From Thiomonas intermedia (GTDB lineage: Bacteria; Pseudomonadota; Gammaproteobacteria; Burkholderiales; Burkholderiaceae_C), in contig NZ_CP020046.1 in assembly GCF_002028405.1 (NCBI RefSeq), positions 930,001 to 994,000 of the forward strand: a stretch of DNA of 64,000 nt, in the 5' to 3' direction. The first letter of the stretch is position 1. Each line of letters begins with the position of its first letter. The translations under genes and the position numbers were made by a program. The notes below the pieces were generated by a model, which ran no database searches, had not been told where the DNA came from, and saw nothing but the letters and a program-made list of their open reading frames with translations. This document shows, piece by piece, positions 56,687 to 64,000 of the stretch.

Positions 56687-58798
56687 TCAGGCGCTCAACC
56701 AGTCGAAGCCCTCGCCCAGCCAGCGCGCGACATGCTGCCGGGCGGCCTCGGGCGCGCTCTGCAACAGGCGCTGCGCGGTATCGCGCGCGGCCTCAAGCAG
56801 GGTGGCGTCGAGGGCGAGATCGGCATAACGCAGGCCGGGCACGCCCGACTGCCGAAGACCCAGCAGTTCGCCCGGGCCGCGCAGTTCCAGGTCTTTCTGC
56901 GCCAGGGCGAAGCCGTCGGCGAGCTCGCGCATCGCCGCCAGGCGCTCGCGCGCCGTGGGTGACAACGGCGAGGTGAACAGCAGCACACAATCGGACTGCG
57001 CCGCGCCGCGCCCGACCCGCCCGCGCAGTTGATGCAGTTGCGACAGGCCGAAGCGCTCGGCGTGCTCGATGACCATGAGGCTGGCGTTGGGCACGTCCAC
57101 CCCGACTTCGATCACCGTGGTGGCCACCAGCAGGCCGATCTCCCCGGCGCTGAACGCCTGCATGGTCGCGCGCTTCTCGCCCGCCTTCATGCGCCCGTGC
57201 AGCAGGCCGACGCGCGCTGCCGCCTGCCCGGGAGCCGCCAGCGCGGCGCTGAGTTCGGCATGGGTGGCGACGGCGTTCTGCAGATCCAGCGTCTCGCTCT
57301 CTTCCACCAGCGGGCAGACCCAGTAGGCCTGTCGGCCTTGCGCGATCAGCCCGCCCACCCGCTCGATGAGATCGTCGCGCCGCTCGGCGCTGACCACGGT
57401 GGTGCGCACGGGCGAGCGTCCCGGCGGCAGGGTGTCGATGGTGGAGACGTCCAGGTCGCCGAACATCGCCATGGCCAGGGTGCGCGGGATGGGCGTGGCG
57501 CTCATCATCAGCAGATGGGGCTGGAGCCCACTGCCCTGCGTACCCGCGAGCAGGCTGTCGCGCAAGGCCAGGCGCTGCGCCACGCCGAAGCGATGCTGCT
57601 CATCCACGATGGCCAGCGCCAGCCGCGCAAAGCGCACCTGAGCCTGAATGACCGCATGGGTGCCGAGCACAAGTTGGGCCTGGCCGCTGGCCACCCGCAG
57701 CAACTCGGCCTCGCGCTCCTTGCGGCTCTGGCTGCCCGACAGCCAGGCGACGCCCACGCCCAGGGGCTCCAGCCAATCGGCGAGCTTGCGGGCATGCTGG
57801 GCCGCGAGAATTTCCGTGGGCGCCATGATGGCGCACTGCCAGCCTGCGGCCATGGCCTGCGCCGCCGCCAGCGCAGCCACCACGGTCTTGCCGCTGCCCA
57901 CATCGCCCTGCAACAGCCGGTGCATGGGCGCCGTCTGCGTGAGGTCGGCCGAAATCTCGGCCACGCAACGCTCCTGCGCGGCGGTGAGGGTGAACGGGAG
58001 TGCGGCCCGCAGTCGCTGCGGCAGGGGGGCATCGCCATCGGCCACGGGCAGGGCCGGCGACTTCCGGCGCAGGCGCTGCGTCCGGGCCTGCTGTTGCGCG
58101 AGTTGCTGGGCCAGGAGCTCGTCGAACTTGAGGCGGCGCTGCGCAGGGTGCTCCCCGGCCTCCAGCGCCGCGAGCGCGGACGATGGGGGCGCATGCAGGA
58201 TGCGCAGACTTGCCGCCAGATCGGGCAGATGGTGCCGCGCCCGCTCGTCTTGCGGCACGGTGTCGCGGCCATCCAGGCGCTGGAGCGCGCCGGCCACGGC
58301 CTTGCGCAGATAGCTTTGCGGCAAGCCTGCCGTGGTGGGGTAGACCGGCGTGAGCGTGGTCGGCAAGGGCGCATGCTCGTCCACGGTCTTCCAGCCCGGA
58401 TGCACCATCTCCCAACCGAACAAGCCCTGTCTGACCTGGCCATGCACCCTTAGCCGGACCCCGGGCTGCAGGGTCTTGAGCTGATGGGGATAGAAGTGGA
58501 ACAGCCGCAGGGTCAGGGTTTCCTGCGCCGAACCCGCATCGCGCAGGTGCACCAGCAGTTGCCGCCGTGGCGCCCGTCCCTGCGCCTGGGCATCGATCAC
58601 CACGGCGTCGGCGGTGACGACCGCACCGTCGCACAGCGCGTCCAGCGCGGTGAGCCGGGTTTCGTCCTCGTAGCGCAGGGGCAGGTGCAGCGCGACGTCC
58701 CAGTCGCTGCGCAGACCGAGACGCTCCAGCGCTGCGCTACGGGCGCCGCCGGATCCGGCAGGCCTGGGAGACTTGGGAGACCTGGGTGACGCGCTCAC
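56687..58798 (-). CDS. recG: ATP-dependent DNA helicase RecG
   Basis: RecG reverses stalled replication forks and processes recombination intermediates. The 703-residue protein has an N-terminal wedge (OB) domain (RLRVHGQVRQGLFGWEMVHP), Walker A in LLQGDVGSGKTVVA, the DEQH box IVDEQHRFGVAQR, MMSATPIPRTLAM, and the C-terminal RecG block PNASLMVIEHAERFGLSQLHQLRGRVGRG. The only start compatible with the upstream dgt stop is the GTG at 58798, 10 bp after it. Tandem KSPRP-like N-terminal residues are variable. Confidence 0.95.
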   Translation of the reverse strand: MSASPRSPKSPRPAGSGGARSAALERLGLRSDWDVALHLPLRYEDETRLTALDALCDGAVVTADAVVIDAQAQGRAPRRQLLVHLRDAGSAQETLTLRLFHFYPHQLKTLQPGVRLRVHGQVRQGLFGWEMVHPGWKTVDEHAPLPTTLTPVYPTTAGLPQSYLRKAVAGALQRLDGRDTVPQDERARHHLPDLAASLRILHAPPSSALAALEAGEHPAQRRLKFDELLAQQLAQQQARTQRLRRKSPALPVADGDAPLPQRLRAALPFTLTAAQERCVAEISADLTQTAPMHRLLQGDVGSGKTVVAALAAAQAMAAGWQCAIMAPTEILAAQHARKLADWLEPLGVGVAWLSGSQSRKEREAELLRVASGQAQLVLGTHAVIQAQVRFARLALAIVDEQHRFGVAQRLALRDSLLAGTQGSGLQPHLLMMSATPIPRTLAMAMFGDLDVSTIDTLPPGRSPVRTTVVSAERRDDLIERVGGLIAQGRQAYWVCPLVEESETLDLQNAVATHAELSAALAAPGQAAARVGLLHGRMKAGEKRATMQAFSAGEIGLLVATTVIEVGVDVPNASLMVIEHAERFGLSQLHQLRGRVGRGAAQSDCVLLFTSPLSPTARERLAAMRELADGFALAQKDLELRGPGELLGLRQSGVPGLRYADLALDATLLEAARDTAQRLLQSAPEAARQHVARWLGEGFDWLSA

Positions 58799-58808
58799 AT
58801 CGGACTCG

Positions 58809-59978
58809 TCAATACACCGGCCAGTCGCGCATGGAAAACAGCCGCTGGTGCTCGCGGATGGCGAAGCGGTCGGTCATGCCGGCCAGGTAGTCGGCGATGG
58901 CCCGGGGCTGGCGCGCGGCGTCGTCGCGCTGATAGGCACGGGGCAGCAGCCGCGCATCGGCACGATAGGCCTCGAACAGTTCGGTGAGCAGGCGCTGGGC
59001 TTTGGTGGTGTTGCGCAGCACGTCGGGATGCCGATAGAGGCGGTGCAGCAGCACGTGCTGGAGTTGCTGCAACTGCTGCTGCACGGGCGCGCTGAACGAG
59101 GCCAGCGGCGGCGCCGCGCGCACGGCGTCGGGCGAATCGACGCCGGCCTGACCGACGCGCCGGGTCGTTTCATCCACCAGATCGCCGATGAGCGACGAGA
59201 TCATGCGGCGTATGGTTTCGGCCACGCGGCGGCGCCCCTGCACGGCGGGGTAGGCGCGCTGAACGGCGTCGAGATGCCCGGCGAAAAAGGGCACCGTCTG
59301 CAGTTCCTCCAGGTCGATCAGACCGGCGCGCAGGCCGTCGTCGATATCGTGATTGTTATAGGCGATGGCATCGGCCAGGTTGGTGATCTGCGCTTCCAGA
59401 CTGGGTTGCCCGCCGTGCAGAAAACGCAGCCCGATCTCGCCCAGGTGCGGCGCGTTGCGGCGTGAGCAATGCTTGAGCACGCCTTCGCGCGCTTCAAAGC
59501 TCAGGTTCAGGCCGTTGAATGCGGCGTAGCGTTCTTCCAGCGTGGTGACCACGCGCAGCGATTGCAGGTTGTGCTCGAAGCCGCCACCTTGCGGCGCGTA
59601 TTGCCGCATGCACGCGCCCAGAGCATCCTGACCGGCGTGGCCGAAGGGCGTGTGTCCCAGATCGTGCGCCAGCGCCAGGGCTTCGGTGAGGTCTTCGTTC
59701 AACCGCAGGGCGCGAGCGATCGACCTCGCGATCTGCGCCACTTCCAGGCTGTGGGTCAGGCGGGTACGGAAGAGATCGCCCTCATGATTGAGAAACACCT
59801 GGGTCTTGTATTCCAGGCGGCGAAAGGCCGTGCAGTGGATGATGCGGTCACGATCGCGCTGATAGCCGGTGCGGTCGGAAGCCGGCGGTTCGGCGTGCTC
59901 GCGTCCGCGCGAGGTGGCGTCGCTGCAGGCATAGGCCGCGAGGACCGAAGCCTGCAGCGTCTGGGCCGCGACAGTCAT
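58809..59978 (-). CDS. dgt: dGTPase-like deoxynucleotide triphosphohydrolase
   Basis: The 389-residue protein belongs to the HD-domain dNTP triphosphohydrolases. The metal-binding HD motif is [20 protein letters not shown] with a preceding [17 protein letters not shown], and [17 protein letters not shown] is the nucleotide-contacting block. It hydrolyses dGTP or other dNTPs to the nucleoside and tripolyphosphate. Its ATG overlaps the aroB stop as ATGA, so it is translationally coupled. The order aroK-aroB-dgt is common in betaproteobacteria. Confidence 0.93.
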   Translation of the reverse strand: MTVAAQTLQASVLAAYACSDATSRGREHAEPPASDRTGYQRDRDRIIHCTAFRRLEYKTQVFLNHEGDLFRTRLTHSLEVAQIARSIARALRLNEDLTEALALAHDLGHTPFGHAGQDALGACMRQYAPQGGGFEHNLQSLRVVTTLEERYAAFNGLNLSFEAREGVLKHCSRRNAPHLGEIGLRFLHGGQPSLEAQITNLADAIAYNNHDIDDGLRAGLIDLEELQTVPFFAGHLDAVQRAYPAVQGRRRVAETIRRMISSLIGDLVDETTRRVGQAGVDSPDAVRAAPPLASFSAPVQQQLQQLQHVLLHRLYRHPDVLRNTTKAQRLLTELFEAYRADARLLPRAYQRDDAARQPRAIADYLAGMTDRFAIREHQRLFSMRDWPVY

Positions 59979-61093
59979 GCGGAGGCCGCGGTCTGGTGCG
60001 GCTGCAGAGGGGTCTGCAGGTGCGCAGCAATGCTGGCCTGCGCTTCCTCCATCGGCGCCGCCCGCAAGACCGGCCGCCCCAGACCGGCGAGCAGCACGAA
60101 GCGCACTTCACCGCCCTCGGTCTTCTTGTCCACCTGCATCCACTCGGCCCAGCGCTCGGCGCCCAGATCGGGAGCCCGTACAGGCAGGCCCGCGCGGGCG
60201 ATCAGCCGGGCCAGCCGTTCGGCGTCGGCGGGCGCGAGCAGGCCCAGCCGCACCGACAGGTCGGCGGCCAGCACCATCCCGGCGCCCACCGCCTCGCCAT
60301 GCAGCCAGTTGCCATAGCCCATGCCGGCTTCGATGGCGTGACCGAAGGTGTGTCCGAAATTGAGAATGGCGCGCAGCCCGGCCTCGGTTTCATCCTGCGC
60401 CACCACATGCGCCTTGATCCGGCAGCAACGCGCCACGGCCTCGGCCATCGCGGCATCGTCCTGCGCCATCAGCGCGTCGATATGCAGTTCCAGCCAGTCG
60501 AGAAAATCCACGTCGGCAATCGCGGCGTGCTTGATGACTTCGGCCAGGCCTGCCGACAGTTCCCGCGGCGGCAAGGTGTGCAGGGTGGCCAGATCGGCCA
60601 CCACCAGCCGGGGCTGGTAAAACGCACCGATCATGTTCTTGCCCAGCGGGTGGTTGATCGCAGTCTTTCCGCCCACCGAGGAGTCCACCTGCGCCAACAG
60701 CGTGGTGGGCACCTGCACGAAGGGCACGCCGCGCATATAGCTGGCCGCGGCGAAACCCGTCATATCTCCGATCACCCCGCCGCCCAGGGCGAACAGCGTG
60801 GTCTTGCGATCGCACTGGTGACGCAGCAGATCGGTGAAGATCTGATTGAGCGTGTCCCAGGTCTTGTACTCCTCGCCATCGGGCAGGGTGCAGCGCAGCA
60901 CCCGCGCAAAATGCGGCTGCAGACTCTGCTCCAGCCGCGCCGCATACAGAGGGGCTACCGTGGTATTGGTGACGACGAGTGCCGTACCCTTGGGAGCGGA
61001 CACTGCGGCAAAGGTGTCGGGCGCATCGAGCAAACCGGTTGCGATCCGGATGTCATAGGCCCGACTGTCGAGTGCGATACGAACGGTGGTCAT
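59975..61093 (-). CDS. aroB: 3-dehydroquinate synthase
   Basis: AroB converts DAHP to 3-dehydroquinate, the second step of the shikimate pathway, using NAD+ and a divalent metal. The 372-residue protein has [21 protein letters not shown] (NAD binding), [34 protein letters not shown], and the metal ligands Glu (AEVIKHAAI) and His in [10 protein letters not shown]. The ATG at 61093 is standard. The gap of 297 bp to aroK is unusual for this pair; I see no gene in it. Confidence 0.96.
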   Translation of the reverse strand: MTTVRIALDSRAYDIRIATGLLDAPDTFAAVSAPKGTALVVTNTTVAPLYAARLEQSLQPHFARVLRCTLPDGEEYKTWDTLNQIFTDLLRHQCDRKTTLFALGGGVIGDMTGFAAASYMRGVPFVQVPTTLLAQVDSSVGGKTAINHPLGKNMIGAFYQPRLVVADLATLHTLPPRELSAGLAEVIKHAAIADVDFLDWLELHIDALMAQDDAAMAEAVARCCRIKAHVVAQDETEAGLRAILNFGHTFGHAIEAGMGYGNWLHGEAVGAGMVLAADLSVRLGLLAPADAERLARLIARAGLPVRAPDLGAERWAEWMQVDKKTEGGEVRFVLLAGLGRPVLRAAPMEEAQASIAAHLQTPLQPHQTAASA

Positions 61094-61390
61094 GTGGAAA
61101 TCCTGTTCAGGGTGCCCGCGGGTCTGGGTACAGTCGGCGATAACCCGACTTCTCCTGCTCGTCGAGCCCGCGCCTCAAACCGACGACGAGGCGAGCAAGC
61201 GCCTGGGACCGCGCGACGTCTGGTCCAACGCAAGACACGATTGTAGAAAGCCGGGCCGAAGCGCGGTTCGAAGGTCTTTGGCAAGGCCTCTGCGCGTGGC
61301 AGAGCGCCACCCAAGACTGCACTCCCCGCTGGCACCGCCCCTCTACGAGAACGGCCCATCGGCCGCACCGGCAGCCCCGAAAAAACCGAT
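61094..61390. other. Unusually long aroK-aroB gap
   Basis: In most betaproteobacteria aroK and aroB are closely spaced. Here 297 bp separate them. I see no coding sequence, tRNA or clear terminator. The region has normal GC content and could hold a separate aroB promoter or a small RNA. Confidence 0.4.
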
Positions 61391-61930
61391 TCAGCCCACC
61401 TGCCCCGCCGTGGGCAGCACCCCGGCAAGCTCGAGCTGCATCTGCACCATATTCGTCAGCAGCGCCGGAGAAGGGCGTCCCGTATCCATCACGAAATGGG
61501 CCGTCTCGCGATACAGGGGATCGCGCACCCGGAACAGCTCCTGAAGCTTGGTCCGAGCATCACCCTGCTGGAGCAAGGGCCGGGTTCGATCGTGCCGCAG
61601 TCGGTGGGCAAGATCGTCGGGGCTGGCGCGCAGATAGACCACCGTACCCCGTTCGCGCAAGGCCTTGCGGTTCTCAGGCCTCAGCACAGCCCCGCCGCCG
61701 GTGGCGAGCACGATGCCGTCACGCTGCGTCAGCGCGTCGATGGCGCGCGCTTCGATGTCGCGAAACCCTGCCTCACCCAGCCGAGAAAAAAGGGCTGCAA
61801 TCGTGCAGCCCTGCTCGCGCTCGATCTCATGGTCGCTGTCGATGAACCGAAGGCCAGCGCGCTGTGCGAGCGTCCGGCCAACAGTTGTTTTCCCAGCGCC
61901 CATGAGACCTACAAGGAAAATACAAGTCAA
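61391..61930 (-). CDS. aroK: Shikimate kinase
   Basis: AroK phosphorylates shikimate at position 3 in aromatic amino acid synthesis. The 179-residue protein has Walker A in [17 protein letters not shown], the shikimate-binding [13 protein letters not shown], the [11 protein letters not shown] loop and the lid [12 protein letters not shown]. An in-frame TAA (61940-61942 on the minus strand) lies four codons upstream, and no ATG or GTG occurs before the Walker motif, so translation must begin at the TTG at 61930. Upstream AAGGC may serve as ribosome binding site. Confidence 0.95.
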   Translation of the reverse strand: MTCIFLVGLMGAGKTTVGRTLAQRAGLRFIDSDHEIEREQGCTIAALFSRLGEAGFRDIEARAIDALTQRDGIVLATGGGAVLRPENRKALRERGTVVYLRASPDDLAHRLRHDRTRPLLQQGDARTKLQELFRVRDPLYRETAHFVMDTGRPSPALLTNMVQMQLELAGVLPTAGQVG

Positions 61931-61982
61931 TGAATTGCCTTAATAAAAGCCACACCTTGAATATCGCAGCGCAAATTAGGCT

Positions 61983-62864
61983 TTAATTAACTTGCACACT
62001 CACAGATTGACTTGCAATAATAATGCCATTTCGGGTCAGTGTAAAAATAACAATGTCTGTCCCCGCCCGCCCACCAGAAATGTATGTTGGTTCTGCCTGT
62101 CCTGATTGATCGGTTGTGTTGATCAACGTCGGAGATACTGTTGCACTTTGCGTAAGAAAACCTGGCACCACAGCCACAGGTGGATTGCCCAAATAGGCTG
62201 CTGAGTTGGAGCTACCAAGTGCTGATGTGACAGTCAGATTGGGGACAACATTTCCATTGGAATCCTTCACGGTAATTGTGAATGGAATGGCCTCATTTAC
62301 CGTCTGCATGGCTCCAGAAACACTATTACTGGAAACATTCTGCGGGGTGTTTGGACTAACTGTCATTGTGAAGTTACTCGTGGTAGCTTGCACATCAAGA
62401 TTTACTGAGGCAGTTGCAACATTCCCCGCAGCATCCGTGACTGTTGCAGTCACGATGTCGGTTCCACTACTCTGATTTCCTGCAGTATACAAAGTAGCAG
62501 CTTGTCCGCCAGCACTCGTATTTGCAGAATCCACCGTAAGATTCGCGTTTGATATATTCGCTGAAAATGCAAACGTCACTACCTGATTGGCAACAACCGC
62601 CCCAGTAAGCTTGTTATTCACCGTCGCAATCAGTACCGTGCTTTGACCACTAGCAATACTCGAAGAATTACCCCCGCCAGCAACGATCAAGTTAATAGTT
62701 AACGCTGTGCTTCCGGAAATTGTTCCCGATCCAGCAGAGCCACCGTTAGCACCAGTTCCGACCAGCGGCGTTCCGCTCGCCCCCCCCCCGCCACCACATC
62801 CCGCCAGGGTAACAAGGGCGACCACCCCTACAGCGATCTTGAAAAGATTATAAATTTTAAACAT
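61983..62864 (-). CDS. Putative lipoprotein with Ig-like (Big) repeats and a phase-variable-looking G tract
   Basis: The 293-residue protein has a lipoprotein signal ending in VTLAGC, followed by a poly-Gly stretch and two or three bacterial Ig-like domains rich in Ser, Thr, Val and Asn (for example STVLIATVNNKLTGAVVANQ, then TVTDAAGNVATASVNLDV). Such proteins are surface-exposed or periplasmic lipoproteins, sometimes adhesins. The coding sequence is clearly AT-richer than its neighbours; in 62521-62580 only 24 of 60 bases are G or C. It sits between pilQ and aroK, which are usually adjacent, so it looks like an insertion. Ten consecutive G (coding strand) follow the lipobox. Confidence 0.7.
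   Translation of the reverse strand: MFKIYNLFKIAVGVVALVTLAGCGGGGGASGTPLVGTGANGGSAGSGTISGSTALTINLIVAGGGNSSSIASGQSTVLIATVNNKLTGAVVANQVVTFAFSANISNANLTVDSANTSAGGQAATLYTAGNQSSGTDIVTATVTDAAGNVATASVNLDVQATTSNFTMTVSPNTPQNVSSNSVSGAMQTVNEAIPFTITVKDSNGNVVPNLTVTSALGSSNSAAYLGNPPVAVVPGFLTQSATVSPTLINTTDQSGQAEPTYISGGRAGTDIVIFTLTRNGIIIASQSVSVQVN
62780..62789. repeat. Homopolymeric tract of ten C (ten G in the coding strand)
   Basis: The run lies 25 codons into the lipoprotein gene, immediately after the lipobox cysteine and two Gly codons. With ten G the frame is open. Gain or loss of one base would shift the frame, so the gene has the design of a slipped-strand phase-variable locus. Confidence 0.8.
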
Positions 62865-62891
62865 GGAAGCAGCCCTCTAATTTAATTTATC

Positions 62892-64000
62892 TTAATTTCC
62901 TACCATATCGGCATTCGTCACGATTTTTGGCGTCAGGAAAACCATCAATTCGTTTTTATTATACATCTTGCTATTGTTTTTGAAGAGATTACCCAATACC
63001 GGAATATCACCCAGCAGCGGCACCTTGTCGGTTTGATTCTGTTCGGTGGATGTATAAATACCTCCGAGAACCACAGTCCCTCCGTTTTCCACCTGGACCT
63101 GAGTGGTCACGGTATTGGTATTGATGGAAGGCACGCCAGCCGTCGAAGCGCCAGGGCTGTCCTTGTGGATCTCCACATTCATGATGACATTGCCGTCGGG
63201 CGTGATTTGCGGGGTGACATCCAGACTGAGCACCGCCTTTTTGAAGGTCACGGAAGTTGCGCCGCTGGACGTGGCTTCCTGGTAAGGAATTTCCGTACCT
63301 TGTTCGATGGTGGCTTTGCTCAGATCGGCCGTGATCACGCGGGGCGAAGAAATGATCTTGCCTTTGCCATCGGCCTCCATCGCGGAGAGTTCAAGGTTGA
63401 TGAAGCGGTTTGCTGCCGCATTGAACAGGCTGATGCCCAGTGAACTTGGGGTTGCGCCGGCCAGAAGGCTGCCGGCCAATCCGAACGCTGGAAGGTTGAC
63501 GAACTGCGAGTCGGCAAGCGTGGCGGCGGACGAGCCGGGTTGGTTTGTCTGGTTGGCTACGCCGAGGTAATCGCCAGAAACCGTCGCATTCGTACCGCCC
63601 CCCAAATTGACCCCGGGCACACCACCTTGAAGACCGCGAGCGTCGAGGAAACCCAGCTTCACACCAAGGCTGCGCCCGAACTGATCGCTGGCCTCAACGA
63701 TGCGGGCTTCAATCATGACTTGGCGGACGGGCTTGTCGATCTTCGAGATCAACCGGGCCACCTCCTCCAGCTTGGAGGGGATGTCGGTGACGAAGATTTG
63801 ATTGGTACGCGGATCGGCCAGCACCGTGCCACGCGGCGACAGGATGCGTGTCGTAGGCGCAGCGGCCCCTGCCAGACCGGGAAGGGCGACCGGGCCGGGG
63901 GCGGCGGCCGCACCGGACTGCGCACCACCCGCGGCGCCCGTCAGCATGCCCACCACGGTGGCGGCCTTCTGATAGTTGAGCTGGAAGGTTTCGGATTTGA
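62892..64000 (-). CDS. pilQ: Type IV pilus secretin PilQ, C-terminal part (5' end outside window)
   Basis: The frame is open to the window edge and encodes at least 369 residues, beginning KSETFQLNYQKAATVVGML. The secretin signatures follow: a domain with ILSPRGTVLADPRTNQIFVTD, KLEEVARLISKIDKPVRQVMIEARIVEA, and the C-terminal beta-barrel block NTVTTQVQVENGGTVVLGGIY to VPLLGDIPVLGNLFKNN and ELMVFLTPKIV. PilQ forms the outer-membrane pore for type IV pili. The last 30 codons are AT-richer, like the following lipoprotein gene. The stop at 62892-62894 is 27 bp before that gene. Confidence 0.93.
   Translation of the reverse strand, partial: KSETFQLNYQKAATVVGMLTGAAGGAQSGAAAAPGPVALPGLAGAAAPTTRILSPRGTVLADPRTNQIFVTDIPSKLEEVARLISKIDKPVRQVMIEARIVEASDQFGRSLGVKLGFLDARGLQGGVPGVNLGGGTNATVSGDYLGVANQTNQPGSSAATLADSQFVNLPAFGLAGSLLAGATPSSLGISLFNAAANRFINLELSAMEADGKGKIISSPRVITADLSKATIEQGTEIPYQEATSSGATSVTFKKAVLSLDVTPQITPDGNVIMNVEIHKDSPGASTAGVPSINTNTVTTQVQVENGGTVVLGGIYTSTEQNQTDKVPLLGDIPVLGNLFKNNSKMYNKNELMVFLTPKIVTNADMVGN

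Overview
This 64 kb window is chromosomal DNA from a high-GC Gram-negative bacterium. Gene content and order point to a betaproteobacterium of the order Burkholderiales. The main evidence is the run pilQ / aroK / aroB / dgt / recG / oxyR, a gltB-gltD pair, a bfd-bfr pair, bdhA beside a patatin-like gene, and a RegB/RegA redox two-component pair. A Thiomonas-like or related genus is my guess, but the sequence alone does not settle it. I see no rRNA, prophage, CRISPR array or intact insertion sequence. There is one tRNA with a CAT anticodon.

Layout. 1-5.4 kb: end of a GMC oxidoreductase, a hexose-6-phosphate mutarotase, a DHA2 efflux pump, bacterioferritin with its ferredoxin behind a Fur-like box, the tRNA, a LysE exporter and a cyclic-nucleotide-domain protein. 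5.5-14.6 kb: putA with a probable autogenous operator, an acetyltransferase, glyA, a lytic transglycosylase and a UbiD-type decarboxylase. 14.9-25.3 kb: a copper and thiol-redox neighbourhood with a PCu(A)C copper chaperone, msrA, an HPP-CBS membrane protein, three DsbG-like proteins, pdxH, a SLAC1/TehA channel and a bufferin (RiPP) operon. In that operon an ECF sigma factor and a zinc-finger anti-sigma diverge from bufA, bufB, bufC, a doxX gene and a dsbG-like gene. 25.3-36 kb: a DMT transporter, chaC, gltD, gltB, a RAYT-like protein that has lost its catalytic residues, a 155-bp foldback element, and cbpA-cbpM. 36-46.3 kb: a RhlE-type helicase, a FimV-like protein, a crotonase, an acyl-CoA dehydrogenase, a GST, an FAH-family hydrolase and the ergothioneine genes egtB and egtD. 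46.3-55.6 kb: regA-regB, a quinone oxidoreductase, an MFS carrier, an OmpR/QseC-type two-component pair, bdhA and a patatin. Three blocks of GC-rich palindromic repeats lie in the gaps. 55.6-64 kb, all on the minus strand: oxyR, recG, dgt, aroB, aroK, an AT-richer lipoprotein gene with a ten-G tract, and the 3' part of pilQ.

The most interesting biology is the bufferin operon. It resembles the gig (gold-induced) genes of Cupriavidus and the buf genes of Caulobacter. Here the precursor carries an extra Met/Lys-rich tail, and a periplasmic thiol-disulfide protein follows the maturation genes on the same strand. A nearby DsbG paralogue has the active site CPFS, leaving one periplasmic cysteine. 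Other points worth attention are the inactive transposase-like protein beside a foldback element with a direct repeat, two hairpins with identical 15-nt loops but different stems, and a potentially phase-variable lipoprotein inserted between pilQ and aroK. All functional statements come from recognising motifs by eye; no database search was run.
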